DNA of 64,000 nt. Source: Proteles cristata cristata. Its lineage: Eukaryota > Chordata > Mammalia > Carnivora > Hyaenidae. The position numbers and the translations under genes were made by a program. Location of the stretch: the NCBI GenBank assembly GCA_017311185.1, contig JAESUZ010000132.1, positions 744,001 to 808,000 on the forward strand. The letters are read 5' to 3'. The stretch's first letter is position 1; every line of letters begins with the position of its first letter. Below the pieces are notes generated by a model. That model had not been told where the DNA came from. It worked only from the letters and a program-made list of their open reading frames with translations, and searched no databases. Shown piece by piece: positions 1 through 12,080 of this stretch.

Positions 1-768
1 TCCCTGACAAAAAGAAATTAAAAATTATATTTCATACTGGCATTGGTATTAAGATGAGTAGGGCCCAGGCAGGACTCATTGTTACATGTTCCTTATTATT
101 ATATTCATTTTTTCTTCTCATTTTAAGAGAAATAAGACTGAAAATATTCAAAGGCCCCAGGCTCTGTGCTTCCGGGGGCCATCAGATGCATTGGCCCTCA
201 TTTCTGAGTAATGGGATTATCTGATTTTTATTTCCTTTTTGCCTACCTGTGTTTTCTGAATTTTCAATACCTAAGATTTATTCTTTTATTATAACGAAAA
301 ACCATCTGAATAAGACATTGGTAGACATAAATAAATGGCCCATTGTATGTACTGCCAGCACACAAAACTCAGAGCAAATGCAGCTTCTGGGGGTGATGCC
401 CTCCAGGACTTCCTGCTAGAACCAGCCCACACGATGAAACCTCCGGAGTTCAGAACGAAGCAGCTCTCTGGCTTGCCCCAGAGAATGGGCCCCTAAGATG
501 ACACCATTGACCCGCATGGGCTCTATTTCTCCAGGGGTGGAGCTGGTTTGTCATGTTCCAGCCACACTCTCTGGCCCAGTGTGACAAACATTTTGACAAG
601 GAGGGCAGGCTTGGTAACTGTGCAGAGGTACTAGCTGGCCCTTATACGTCCCATTCATGATACCAGTGCATCACACACTGGGACTCCTTGCCAAACTGTG
701 ACGTTTGCCAAAACTTAATAGGTTTGATTTTATAAAGTGAGCCTTTCAAGTATGGATTTTTAGTTTAT

Positions 769-905
769 ACATTCATTTATTTATTCACATGTTTAATGAA
801 TATTGATTAAGCATCCCCTCTGGGCAGGCACAATTCTTAAAGCAGGTGACACAATGGTAAGCGAGACAGACACAGTCCCTGTTCTCATGTTGCTGGAAGG
901 AGAGA
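769..905. mobile_element. L2-like fragment
   Basis: The order of motifs (attcatttatttattca, ttgattaagca, gggcaggcac, gtccctgttctcatg) matches the common L2 3' segment. Diverged. Confidence 0.55.
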
Positions 906-1544
906 TACTGAGCAGGCTGCAGAGATGCTGGAAAAGAGAGAAGCAGTGGGTGTGTTGAGAACGTATAGCAAGGGGACTGCACCCAGTCTGTGGAGTTGAG
1001 GAGTTGAGCCTTCTGAAGGAATGAAAGTTTAAACCCAGACATGGAGTGTAAGTAGGTGTGCACCAAACGGGGAGGGGGCGGGGGAGGTCAGGAGGAGAAA
1101 CAGTGTACCAAAAGAATGCCCAGAAGCTAAGACTAGCGTCTGTGAGTCCTAAGGAGTTGAAGACATCCCAAAGGGTTGACGAGTGTGGCAGAAGATTGGG
1201 TGAGAGCGGCAGACAGTAGCCAGATGTGAAGGACCATTTTGGGAGCTGGGACTACGTCCTTACTCCGACGGGAAGCCATCTCAGAGCCTTCAGCAAAGGA
1301 GTGCTTTGGTGCCGTGTGAAGAATGGATTGTCTAAAACTCCAGCTTTGGCCCTTGGGTCACTGGTAATGGCTGTCTTATCGTGTGAACCCCAGGATCAGA
1401 CTTACTCCAACCTAGTCTAAACAACTGAGAGAAACAGAGATGTGCACGCTCTCCATCCCAGCCTTCAGAACCACACAAACAAGGAAAACTTCAAATAAAA
1501 TGGGGCGTGGGAGGAATCCCTCACTGCCTTACATACTAGAGCTT

Positions 1545-1965
1545 GGTAATTCTTGATTCTTCTAGCATCCACCTTCCAACTTTTTCTTCTTTCGGATGAT
1601 CTTAACTCTTCTTAGCTGTTTGAATTTCCATGTGAATTTTAGAACCGACTTGTCAATTTCCACAAAATAAAACCTGCTAGTATTCTTATTGGGATGACAC
1701 TAAATCTAAAGATTGATTTGGAGAGAACTGACATCTTTGAAGCACCAAGTCTTCCTATATATAAAAGTGGTCTAGCCCTTCATGTATTCAGGTTTTCTTT
1801 AATTTCTTTCAATAATGTTATACCATTTCCAGTGAAGAATTCTTGCACAGGTTTTCTTAAATCTATTCCTGGATATGCGATGCTTTTAGGTGATTGTAAT
1901 GGGCAAATACTAAAAATATTAGTTAAAGGAAATAATGTCTTAGTAAACTATTTTGCAAAATGTAA
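1545..1965 (-). mobile_element. Old L1 fragment (ORF2 region, antisense)
   Basis: The plus strand reads like the complement of an L1 ORF2: 'tcttattgggatgacactaaatcta' type text, then 'aatttctttcaataatgtta' and 'aaatctattcctgg'. Diverged and broken. Confidence 0.7.
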
Positions 1966-2737
1966 AACTTAATACAAACTTCAGATATTCTTTCTCCCCA
2001 GCATTACTGAACACATTGTTTTGGAAAGCCAGTCTACGTACCCCTGTAAGGCATTTTCCCCTGTATCTACTGATTAACCAAGATGCTGAGGCTATGCAAC
2101 CCAAACAGCCAAAAAAGTGACATCAGAGGCCAAGAGGAGAGAGTTACTGGCCTGGAATAAACTCTAAGGAAAAAAACAAAAACAAAAAATGAGTTCTCAA
2201 TCTGAATTTTAATTTTACTCAACAGCCACCAGATGGCCTAGGAAGGGGTGGGGGGGAACTTTCAAAAAAGCATATCATTCATTCAAAACTCAGCAACTGG
2301 ATACACTCCACACAAGATGTCACTCAATCTATGAGCTCCTTGACACTGTTACTGAAAATTAGCCCAGACCAGCGAGCAGTGGGAGCTGAGGTCCTACTTC
2401 CCATCCTCAGAGAAACTGTCATCTGCAGAACAGAAGAAGGCCAAGCCTAGCCTCTTCCCGGGAACAATCTCTGGCAATGCTGACGTCCCCACTTTCAGTG
2501 CCTCTGGTGAGTCCCACCCCCTTCTCTGAGCCCAGCCTCCACTTGCCAAGCCCTGCCTGTCACTGACATAGCTCTGCTTCTCACCTCTCTCCACTAGTCT
2601 GGAGGAAAAAATAGCCAGGAATCAAGTTTTGGGGACATTCAGACTGTTTCTAAAACACACACAAAGAAAGAGAAAGAATTTGCTGTTATTTACCACCCCC
2701 CACCACCATTCTACTCCAGGCTCTTGGATGCCCCCCT

Positions 2738-2882
2738 TGATCAATGTAGCAGTCATCAATATTCATTGAATCAACAAATATTGAGCACCTACCATGTGCC
2801 AGGCAGCACTTTAACCACCAGAGATACAGCAATGAACAGCACAACAGAAGGCCCTGCCTTCTTGAGGTTTACATTATTGGGG
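2738..2882. mobile_element. L2-like fragment
   Basis: Contains 'caacaaatattgagcacc', 'ccatgtgccaggca' and 'gaggtttacatt', typical of the L2 3' segment. Confidence 0.6.
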
Positions 2883-4179
2883 TGGGGGGAGAGGGGTGTC
2901 TGTGCCCCCAGGGATGGTGAGGAATGACAGGGAACAGGGCCAACAGCTGCAAATCAAAAGGATTCCAGAAGCCTGAGGTCTTAGCTTGGCTTCCCCCAAA
3001 ACCAGGCCCTAAAATAAGGATCTGAGAATGGGTTGCTTATGGAGGAAGTGATCCCAGGAAGCATAGGTGAGCAAATGGGAAAGTGACAGCAAAGAAAGAA
3101 AGCCATAAATAGTTTGTTAATGAGATGGTTACCACTGTGGGCAACTGAGGCTCAGCCCTGGGGGACTCTCATAGAGACTGTACAGAACGTGCCTCAAAAG
3201 TATCCCACTGAGGGGCAAGGAAGCTCAGGGGTTTACCCACTCCCTCGCATTCTCATGAGTCAAGGATACTGCCCTGGGTCTTAACTCCCTGACAGAAGGA
3301 GGCAATACACAGTCACAGAACTGCCCACAGGAGACCTCTGAAATAAGGGACAGGGATGCAGGTAGCACTGGGAGCCTGTGCTGGTCCCAGCCATCCTGTC
3401 CCATTAGGAACAGGATGTGAATATAAGCCCAGAACCTAGTGGGGTTTCAGGTACATAGCAGGCACTCAACAAATATTAGTTGATTAATGGATGTTTTATT
3501 TTCTGGAGATGTCTTGAAACCTGTTCCAATGTGAGCAGAATGGCCCCGGATGTGAAGGGGAAATGCTGGGGTCAAAGCACATGAAGCTGTGTGACCTTGA
3601 GCATGTCCCTTCCCCTTCCTGATCAGCCTTCACAGTCATACAACAGAGACGAACACCTGCCTTGCCTGCCTGGTCACATTGTGATGAGGAGCCAACCAGA
3701 GAACCTCTTTCAAAGAGCTTGGGAGAACCAGACTAAGTTAGAACTATTTTTCTTGTGCAGAGGCTGGACTGTGGACTGAGAGCTGCAGAAGGAGATTTTG
3801 GTCAAGGAAGTTCTCTGAGTCTGTTTCCTCGCTTATAAAAGAGGCACAGTGATAACCAGGCCACAACACGTCTCAGAGTGCTGTTTGGAGGCTCCAAAGG
3901 CAAGATAAGGGCTCTGGTGTGTTCCGCTCCCTTCTGCGACTACATGAAAATAACAATAAAGGGATGTGGATTTTTAAGGGGGCATGATGACAGAGCAACA
4001 GGAGAGAAAATGATTTCACAAAATTTCTGGAATCAGAAAAGTAGATGGCCAATTAGCAAATGACTTAGCTCATAGGGAAAGTTAAGTGGGGAAAGCTAAG
4101 AAGGAATGTAGCTTGCCCCAGACATGAGGCATGAGACACCTCTGGAAGGGAGGGTGGAGATGAACAACGACAGGAAGAT

Positions 4180-4325
4180 TGACTGAAAGCCTTCATAAGA
4201 AGTTAGAGCTCCAAGTCCCCTGCTCAACCCTGGCAGAAACTCTGGGGGTGGGTCTAACTATTTGGGCTACAAGCCCCCAGGATTCAGGTACATACTCAAG
4301 TTTGAGAAGCACTGCTTTGGCACAT
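4180..4325. mobile_element. hAT-Charlie/MER-type fragment
   Basis: 'agaaactctgggggtggg' followed by 'aagtttgagaagcactgc' is characteristic of a short non-autonomous hAT element. The subfamily is not assigned. Confidence 0.4.
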
Positions 4326-5164
4326 CCATCGAATGCTACCAAGATGTCATTTTATTCCTGACTGTTGAAACCTTGGAACCTGACCACTTCATGTGGTCTC
4401 GACCACGGCCTGTCTGTGACAGATGAGAACAGGCCAGGCCACCCCTCTCTCCCATCTCCAGGGATGCCTCGACTGTCCCACCATTTATTTCCTGTCTCTC
4501 CCTTTAGCACAAAGGGATGGAACAAAGGTCCCTTGTGAACCAGAAAGAACATGAATGTTCTTAAAGGGTTTCATCTAGAGTCTGTTTGCACCTGCTGGTC
4601 TGACTCTGTGGCAGCTAAAAGGCCCAAGCTTTAGAACTAATGGTCCCACGAGGGACCATGACCCCCAAGAGAAGAGAGGACAGAGATAAAATCTCAGAAC
4701 CCAGCCCCAAATATCGTGTTTATTTATTTTCTGCCTCCTGCAATAATAGAGTGTTATTCCATTGCTGGCAGATGCAACATAATGAGCCCATTGTGTGCTG
4801 ATCTGGAGCACATATGTCACCCATTTGTCTTGCAGCCTGACTGGGCGCTCTGCCCTGCTCACAGGAAGCCTTCCTGTTAGCCAAGCACTGTGTAAGCCTG
4901 ATAATTGCCCGTCACTGGGGAAGGATCCACCAGAACCACCAGAAACACTGCCTTCCCTTCCTCCACACAACCATGGGATAGTAATGGCATCCTAGCTACT
5001 CCTCACTCCCATGGCCTTCACGGCCCTAACCAGCCCCAAAGCGCCACCAAGGCCACTGGGGCCAGCTGCTGCCCATTATGCTCCTAGGAACTCATCACAA
5101 GGTTACACACAGCCCAGTGGGCAGCCGAGTGGGGGAAGGGCACTCTTGGGAGGCAGTACCACCC

Positions 5165-5290
5165 AGGGGTTAAGAGAGGAGACTCAGCAAGGCCTGGATT
5201 CAAATTCTGCCTCTGCCACTTGGCACAGGCACGAACTTGAGTATGTTGGCTCCCTCCTTCTGGCTGCCTTCTCCCCGACACGATGGGAGT
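5165..5290 (+). repeat. MIR fragment
   Basis: 'ggcctggattcaaattctgcctctgccact' style MIR core, interrupted and diverged. Confidence 0.55.
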
Positions 5291-5984
5291 GCTAAGAACA
5301 CCGTTACTCTAGGGGCACGTGAGGACGAAATCAGGTCACAATTTTAAAGCCTTTAACACAGAGCCACAGGCCAAATGAGTGCTGGATAAGTGTTTGTACT
5401 TGGTGGAGTTGGTGGTGGTGGTTGATGAGGAAATAGATTCCCTGAAAGCTCCCTAGAAAGCGAGTGGGGGCCAGACTGGTGGCACATCTCACCCTCTTAT
5501 TTCTCCCCGTCACCAAGTCTCAGGCCCTTCTGGTGAGCAGGGAGGCTGAAATTGGCCTTTTGATTCTTTTGGGGACCCCCAGAGTCTTGGCCACTGCCTG
5601 GGAGCAACTACCAGCATAGCTGTAACTAACTGACCAACTCCATAACCCGCCACTAGCCAAACACCCAGCATAGAAGAAAGTCAAAGACAAGGCCAGTTTC
5701 CTAACAGGAGGGGTGCAAGTCTGGAGGAGTCTGATTTGCCTGGGAAATGAGAGAGGTCATCCTCCAGTCTGCCAGATGGAAAGGAGGCTTCCTAAATCCA
5801 CACCCAGTCCCCACCCAGCTGCTGACACACGACGCTCGGCCACATCCTGAGGCAAACGTGAAAACACCACCTCTACCTCCTCCCACTGCGAAGCTTTCAG
5901 ACGCTCCTGTGTGTCCCCATTTCCCCCAACAGAGAAGACATCAGGGAAGGGATGCGGGGCCAGGAAGGAGAAGCTGACTGCAAG

Positions 5985-6066
5985 TGCAATCCCTGCCTCT
6001 AACTGGCTGTAATTCAAAGTCCTGTTGCCTCACTGAGCCTCAGTTTCCCATCTGTGAAATGAAACC
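5985..6066 (+). repeat. MIR fragment
   Basis: 'cactgagcctcagtttccc' and 'atctgtgaaatg' are the MIR 3' core. Confidence 0.6.
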
Positions 6067-6799
6067 TGGAAAGATCTGTCAGGGACTTTCTGGCTGTGAT
6101 ATGCCGTGATCTTTCTATGGCCAGTCAGGGCTTGTCTCCCACAGAGACCTGCTGAATGCCATGCAGACAGGTCCTGAGCCACTGGAAGTGCAGCCTGTAC
6201 TATTCTCCTAGGCCAAGCTCTCCTATTGCTGCAGGAGGTGGCCCGCAGAGAACGACAGGGGAGCCATAGCTCTCCCACTGTTAAAGTCCTTTGCAATGGA
6301 CACGATGAATCCTGTCCCTTCACAGCCCCCCACCCCCACCCCAGGCCAGGCCAGGCAGCCTAGGAAATATCAGGTAAGACTCAGATTGCAACGATATGAG
6401 GCAACACAGACACTCTGCCAGCCCACAGGGATCCAAGCATCGTAATTGCTAGGTGTCTAAGAGCTAACTGTCCCAGGTAACAACACTGTTCTTAGCTGCT
6501 TCCTCCACATCCCTTAGTAAAAGGGAATCGGACACAACCATTATGGAAAAGAGAACTCCTCTCCAAATCCCCTTGTCTGTTTTATCCCTGAATCCCCCTT
6601 CCCTCCAGACGCCTAGTACTCTCACTGTTTGGGTCCTGTCAACTCCAGGGTGTCCTCTGACACACAAAGGACCTCATCTCACCTGCACTCATCTCCACAG
6701 AGCTTTGTTCACTGTGTAGATGGAGCACAACACCTCTGCCTGACAGCTGCCCTACGCTCTTGGCTATGGGGCGGGTGCTGGGCGGTGAAGGGGAAAGAA

Positions 6800-6965
6800 T
6801 ATGAGATCTGGAGTTGGAGTCCCGGCTGGACGGACTTGGACAAATTATAATCCTTAACCTCTTTGCATCCCAGTGTGCTCGTCAATGAACTGGTGTCAGC
6901 AAAACTCACTTTGTAAGGGCGTCTTGGGGATTAAATGAAACAGCCTGACCTACACTAGGTGCTAA
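6800..6965 (+). repeat. MIR fragment
   Basis: 'gagatctggagttggagtcc', then 'ccttaacctctttgca' and 'attaaatgaaacagcctg' in MIR order. Confidence 0.6.
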
Positions 6966-7628
6966 GAACAGGCACCTTTTTTACAGGGAATTCACCAGCT
7001 TACTGAATAACGTAGCTCCAGGCACGAAGCAAGCACAGTTTGAGAAAGAAGTGATTCGAAGCCGCAAGTTCCCTTGGCACTTTCCTTGAAGTGAATCGGA
7101 TTCTCTTTGGATTAAGGAAGAGTTGGCTTGCTCTTCTCTAAGAATTCTGCATTTGACCACATAGCCGCCTGGTCCATGGAGAGCTCCGCTGTTGTCATGT
7201 GAACCCTGAGGTCAGACACATGCAGATTCATGTTTTCCGGGTGCCTGAAGCAATCGTTTCCCTAGCCCAACCAGACTGTGGTGGTTTGCAGCTCCAGCTA
7301 CACCTGAGAATCACCTGGGAAGCATTTCCAGCGCCTTCCCAGACCTCTTTCAGCAGAGTCTCTGCTGGGTGAAGCCTGGATATCAGTACTTCTAAGAGCT
7401 CTCCGGATGATTCCAATGAGACAACTGGACCAGAAGATCTCCAAGGTCCTTCTCTGACATCCTGGTGCCAATGACAATGTATGATTTGGAATAGACGCTT
7501 AGTACACGGTTGATGAGTAAGTTAGTAAAGATTCTGACTCACCTCCTTTTTTTTGCTATGTCCCTGTTCCCAATGTATGAGGTGAAAGAAAAAGAGAAAC
7601 AGTTGAACTGCAAATAAGAATTCTGGAA

Positions 7629-7824
7629 CAGTGCTATCCAACAGAAATGTCTGCAATGCTGGAGACGATCTATAATCTGTGCCATTCGGCACAGTAGCCA
7701 CAAGCCACATAGGGCTACTGAGCATTTGAAATGTGGCTGGTGTGATGGAGAAACTGAATTTATTTTATGTAATATTAATTAAATAGCCCTATGTGACTTC
7801 TGGCCACCATATTGGATGGTGCAG
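7629..7824 (+). mobile_element. MER5A (non-autonomous hAT-Charlie DNA transposon)
   Basis: It begins CAGTGCTATCCAACAGAA, contains CAAGCCACATAGGGCTACTG and AAATGTGGCTGGTG, an AT-rich middle, and ends near ATTGGATGGTGCAG. These are the inverted ends and body of MER5A. I see no clear 8-bp target duplication. Confidence 0.8.
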
Positions 7825-9467
7825 ACATAGAGTGTCTGCCTTTCATAAACACACCTATAGTGCGCCCCTCTATGCTCCTCTTTTACTAACAGTGCCCTAT
7901 TTTCATTTAGGACAGTCCTCTGCACCCTCTGCCTGAGGTCTTTGGGGGACAGCTAACAAAGTTGCTCTGCCCTTTTCCAGCCAGCGGCTGGGCCTGGAAC
8001 ACAAGCTCAGTCTACCAGACTCTCCAGGAATTTGACTCTAGCTTCAGTGTCGCAAGAAAGGGAGTTGGAGCAGATTAATACCAACGTTGATTCCCCAAGA
8101 CACCGCATATTAGTTTCCAGAACATTAATCCTGACTGTGACAATAACAAGTAAGATATGGTGTGACCTAGGCGTCATTATCATCATCATCCCTGTCATCA
8201 TCCAAGTACATCAGCAGTAGCTAGCAGCCCTGACATGCCAGCCCCTAAACTAGGCATGTAAGCTGCCTAGCCTCTTTGTGCATCATTTCTTCTGTAAAAT
8301 GGAAATTAACTCATTCCTGATTTCTTCCAGAAATTGTCTTTGTGAAGACAGCAAAAGAGATATTAGTCAGAAGAGCTTTGAGCCAAAGGAGGAGTGACCC
8401 AAGTGTCATTAGAGATGTCATTCCCTGAGTATAAGTATTGGGGATTGTGGGAGGGCTTGACGCAGGACCCAAGAGCTACACCTCAGTTCACAAGCTGTGT
8501 GACCCTAGTGCTTTCTGCTAAAATGAGATTAAGACACATCTTTTGCTGGTTTCACCATTTTCTAATCTATGTGCACGCCCCTCCCACCCTGCCTCCCACC
8601 TATCCCCTCCCCTTTCTACAAATATATCCCAGAAGCCTTTCTAGGCTAGACTATGCTAGAATGTGCTCAACTCATTCTTCCTTCCCCAGCAATCCACTTA
8701 ACTGGCCAAGTTGCCCTGCATATGCACTCCCATAGCTTCCTGAACTAGGTCTCTGGCCAAGCACTTTATTAGAATCATGTTTAAGCATCTCCTCTAGCAA
8801 TAGACCATAAGCCTTACCAGGGCAAAGACCACATTTCTCTTGTTCACCACTGTGTCCCCAGTGCCCAGTACAGAGCAAGGCTCAGAGAAGGTGCTCAATA
8901 ACCACTTACTGTTGGAATGTCTGAATAAATACCCCAAATCCATTTTATTTGTCACTGCAGGAGATGTCATTTCACAGAAGTAATTATCTAATGCTGCATA
9001 ACAAGAACCCCAAAACTTACTGGCTTAAAACAAGAATGATCACTCCTTATCTCTCAGTGTCTGCAGGAAAGAAATTCAGACAGGGCACCTCAAGGTTGGC
9101 TTGTCTCTGCTCCATGTCTGGGACTTTGGCTAGGACTGTCAGAGGCTGGGAGATGGGATGATGCCACATCACCACCTATTTGAGTGATGCTGCTTGTGAG
9201 CTGCGAGCCCTGCTGGAGATGTCAGCCAGAATGCGCCGTGTCGTCCTTCCACAGGGCTTGGGCTTCCTCACAGCATGGTGGCTGGTCCGAGGGTATCCTG
9301 AGAAAGTAAGAGAGAAGACAGGAGAAATGTCTCCTTTTTATGACTGAGGCTTAAGAGCTATATAGCACCCCCCCACACACACACCATGTTCTATTCATTA
9401 GAAGCCAGTCCGAAGTCCAGCCAGCAGTCAAGGGGAGAGGAATTAAGACAACATCTTTTGGTTGTTG

Positions 9468-9686
9468 TTTTTTTAATTTTTTTTTTTACATTTATTTATT
9501 TTTGAGAGACACAGAGAGAGCATAAGTGGGAGAGGGCCAGAGAGAGAAGGAGACAACAAATCCGAGCAGGCTCCAGGCTCCAAGCTTTTAGCACAGAGCC
9601 TGATGCGGGGCTCGAACTCACAAATTGTGAGATCAGGACCTGAGCCAAAGTCGGACACTCAACCAACTGAACCACCCAGGTGCCCC
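9468..9686 (-). mobile_element. Carnivore tRNA-Lys SINE (SINEC_Fc type)
   Basis: Minus orientation: T-run at the left, then gagagacacagagagagcata, the middle GCTCCAGGCTCCAAGC, the B-box complement ggggctcgaactca, and the head complement ccacccaggtgcccc. Confidence 0.9.
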
Positions 9687-9689
9687 TGT

Positions 9690-9889
9690 CTTTTTTTTTT
9701 TTTATGTTTATTCAATTTTGAGAGAGAGAGCATGGGTGGGGGTGGTGCAGAGAGGGAGGGGGCCAGAAGATCCCAAGTGGTCTCCTTGCTGACAGCAGTG
9801 AGCCTGATGCAGGGCTTGAACCCAGGAATCCAGAGATCATGACCTAAGCCGAAGTAGGATGCTCAACTGACTGAGCCACCCAGGCGCCC
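9690..9889 (-). mobile_element. Carnivore SINE (SINEC_Fc type), back-to-back with the previous one
   Basis: Second minus-oriented copy. T-run then 'atgtttattcaattttgagagag', ending in 'ccacccaggcgccc'. The two copies lie head to tail, so one probably inserted at the end of the other. Confidence 0.88.
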
Positions 9890-10009
9890 TGAACAACCTC
9901 TTTTGAAAGAAGTGGTAAAGGACTTGCAAACATTTTTAAACTACCACAACTTAGCTAGCACAAGAGGCAAAGGGCAGGGTGAACCGTAAGTGCCCGAAGA
10001 AATAAAGCT

Positions 10010-10095
10010 TCAGTTCAAATTATTAGCTGTGTAAGCTTGAGGAAGTTACTGAGACTCAATTTCCCCATCTATAAGATGAGTAGGTTGTAATTGGT
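10010..10095 (+). repeat. MIR fragment
   Basis: 'agctgtgtaagcttgagg', 'ctcaatttccccatct' and 'ataagatgag' in MIR order. Confidence 0.6.
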
Positions 10096-11338
10096 CCCTG
10101 GTGGTTTTTACAAGCTTGGAGTCTTCAGCCTCTGTAAGCTTAAGAGAATCTCCTGTTTACTGGCTTTCCTGAAGTCCTGTGACCCTTCCCATCACTCATC
10201 ACCCTTGGTTTCCGACCCCGGAGACAGCAAGAGGTAGCTACTGGAGCTCAGGGGACCTAGGAAAATCAGACACCAGGGACTTTAGGGAACACGGGGAACC
10301 GCTGACCACCTCCGCATTCTCTGAGGCCTTCTGTGTCCCAGCCCAGGTGTGGAAACTTCAGCTTGTCCTAAAGGGGCAGATGAGAACTGCAGCAGACCTG
10401 GATCTAAACAATCTGAATCCGCGGGTAGGCAGGCCAGAGCCCAGGAATCTGCTTTACTCCCCAAGATGAGGCTGTCATTCATACTAACTCCTGGTGGGAG
10501 AGAGGAGAGTTTGCGGCCGTCCGTTTCCTTTCAGTGAGTTCTTCTGCTCCCCCTTCTTGCCTTTTCCAAGCCTCTGCTCTGTGGGGGGTAAGGGAGGTGT
10601 GCCTTGGGTCTCCGCAGTCCTGGGCCGGCACACACCAATGGGCTGCGGTTTCACCGTCTTCTGGGCCGTCTGGACCCTACGCAACCGGCGCCTAGCTCCA
10701 TGCATGGGTGTCGATTCCAAGACCCAGGACGAGGCAACACCCCTGCAGGGTGGTGCACGGGGGCCCATCGCCAGAACTAGGGACGTAGACTAGAGGCGAA
10801 CGCTGCGCACCCCACTCCCACTGATGCAGGTCGTGGGGTCGAACAGGGTGGCTTTTAACCCTTTCGCTTCCAGAAGTCGTGACACTAACCCCCAGACGGC
10901 CTCCGTTAAGGAACCGGCACTCCGGGAGGGCTCTGCGCTCACCCGGTGTGACGAGCTCGGCTGACAGGAAGGGAAAACTGAGGCCCACGGAGGGAAGCGG
11001 TGTGTAGGACGTCCCGCAGGAAATGAAACTGATTCCTGTCTAGAACCGGGTCCTCGAGGCCAGCGCCCTCGCTTCTACCCCCTGAGGGCCTCTGCGAGGT
11101 GCTTCCTTTCGGAAATTCCCGACCGCGGGCCTCCCGAGCCCGGAATCTCCATGCAGTTTGCGCTCCGTGTGGCACGTTGTGAACTTCCTTGCAGCTCGTC
11201 GCCGGCTTCGCCGCGCCCTGAGAGGTGAGAACCGAGCGGACAACACCTTGCAACCTGGAGATAACTTGGGGCGCAAGGCGGGCGGCGGAAGGCGGAGGGC
11301 CCGCCGGGAACGCGCTGGCCCTTTAAGGGGGGGACGGA

Positions 11339-11348
11339 GCGCATGCGC
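11339..11348. promoter_or_regulatory. NRF1-like palindrome
   Basis: GCGCATGCGC is an exact core match to the NRF1 consensus and lies inside the VASH1 CpG island. NRF1 sites often sit near the start of CpG-island genes. Occupancy is not shown here. Confidence 0.6.
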
Positions 11349-11433
11349 GGCGCGGGCCAGAGTGGAGCCGGGTGGGCGGCGGGCGGGCAGGGGACGCGCG
11401 CGGCGGTCAGCAGCTGGGCCCTGGGGCGGCGGG

Positions 11434-11454
11434 GGCGGCGGCGGCGGCGGCGGC
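11434..11454 (+). repeat. (GGC)7 microsatellite in the VASH1 leader region
   Basis: Seven GGC units in a row, preceded by GGGGGCGGC-like sequence, inside the CpG island. It is probably transcribed if the start site is upstream. Confidence 0.8.
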
Positions 11455-11704
11455 CTGAGCCTCCCGGAGCAGCCCAGAGTGGACCTCGCGCTCGCCGGGC
11501 CTCTCTCCCGGGACTAGCGCAGCCCGCGCTTGCCGAGGCTTTGTCAGTCGCCTCCAGCTCCATCTGCGGGCTGTGGCCGCGCGAGCCTCCGAGCTCGCCC
11601 TCCCTGTCTGGCGGTCCTTCCTCCCCCCGACTTGGCCGGGGCAGCAGGAACGCGAGCGGACCGCCGCGGAGCATCCTTCGCCCGGCCCCGCCGCGCCACC
11701 GCCC

Positions 11705-11887
11705 ATGCCGCAGCCACTCGGAGGCTGCTACCGCGCGGCCGGAGCCCGCCGCTCGGTAACCTCAGCCTGGCCCCTGCGCGCCGCCCGAGGTGGCCCCGCT
11801 GAGCCCCCGGCCCCGGAGCGGGACCCGCGCCCCGCGATGGCTCGGCTGGCGCCGCGCGGTGCCGGGTGTCCGCTGTCCACCCGCTGA
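11705..11887 (+). other. Upstream ORF (60 codons) in the VASH1 leader
   Basis: The ATG at 11705 opens a 60-codon frame ending in TGA at 11885-11887, within the CpG island. Start context is weak (C at -3). It resembles no protein I know. If the leader begins upstream of 11705 it is a uORF that could lower VASH1 translation. Confidence 0.4.
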
Positions 11888-12080
11888 GACGCGACCGGCT
11901 GGGAACCGGCGGGGCCTTGGCGCTCCCCGGCCGCGCCCTTCCCCCTTCTGAGAGCCGCGCTGCTGCTTCCCGGGGGCGAGGGGACGGGGGACCGAGACAA
12001 AGCCCACTTTGTGCGGGGAGTTGGCCGCGGGCGTGGAATGAGCGCGTCGGCGTGCGCCCCCTCCCCGCGCCCAGCCAGCT

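Larger units (their letters stand above)
8970..9955 (+). mobile_element. Ancient interspersed repeat split by two SINEs (family not assigned)
   Basis: The left part holds 'aaaacttactggcttaaaac', 'ttcctcacagcatggtggctgg' and 'gttctattcattagaagccag'. After the two SINEs (9468-9889) it resumes as 'cctcttttgaaagaagtgg'. The text is that of a common old mammalian LTR-like or DNA repeat. I cannot name the family with confidence. Confidence 0.5.
1..10900. other. Intergenic DNA upstream of VASH1
   Basis: No exon, conserved protein frame or CpG island was seen. Its content is old repeats: L2-like, an antisense L1 piece, MER5A, MIR, an LTR-like or DNA element near 9-10 kb, and two SINEs. Short open frames here lack coding character. 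Confidence 0.75.
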
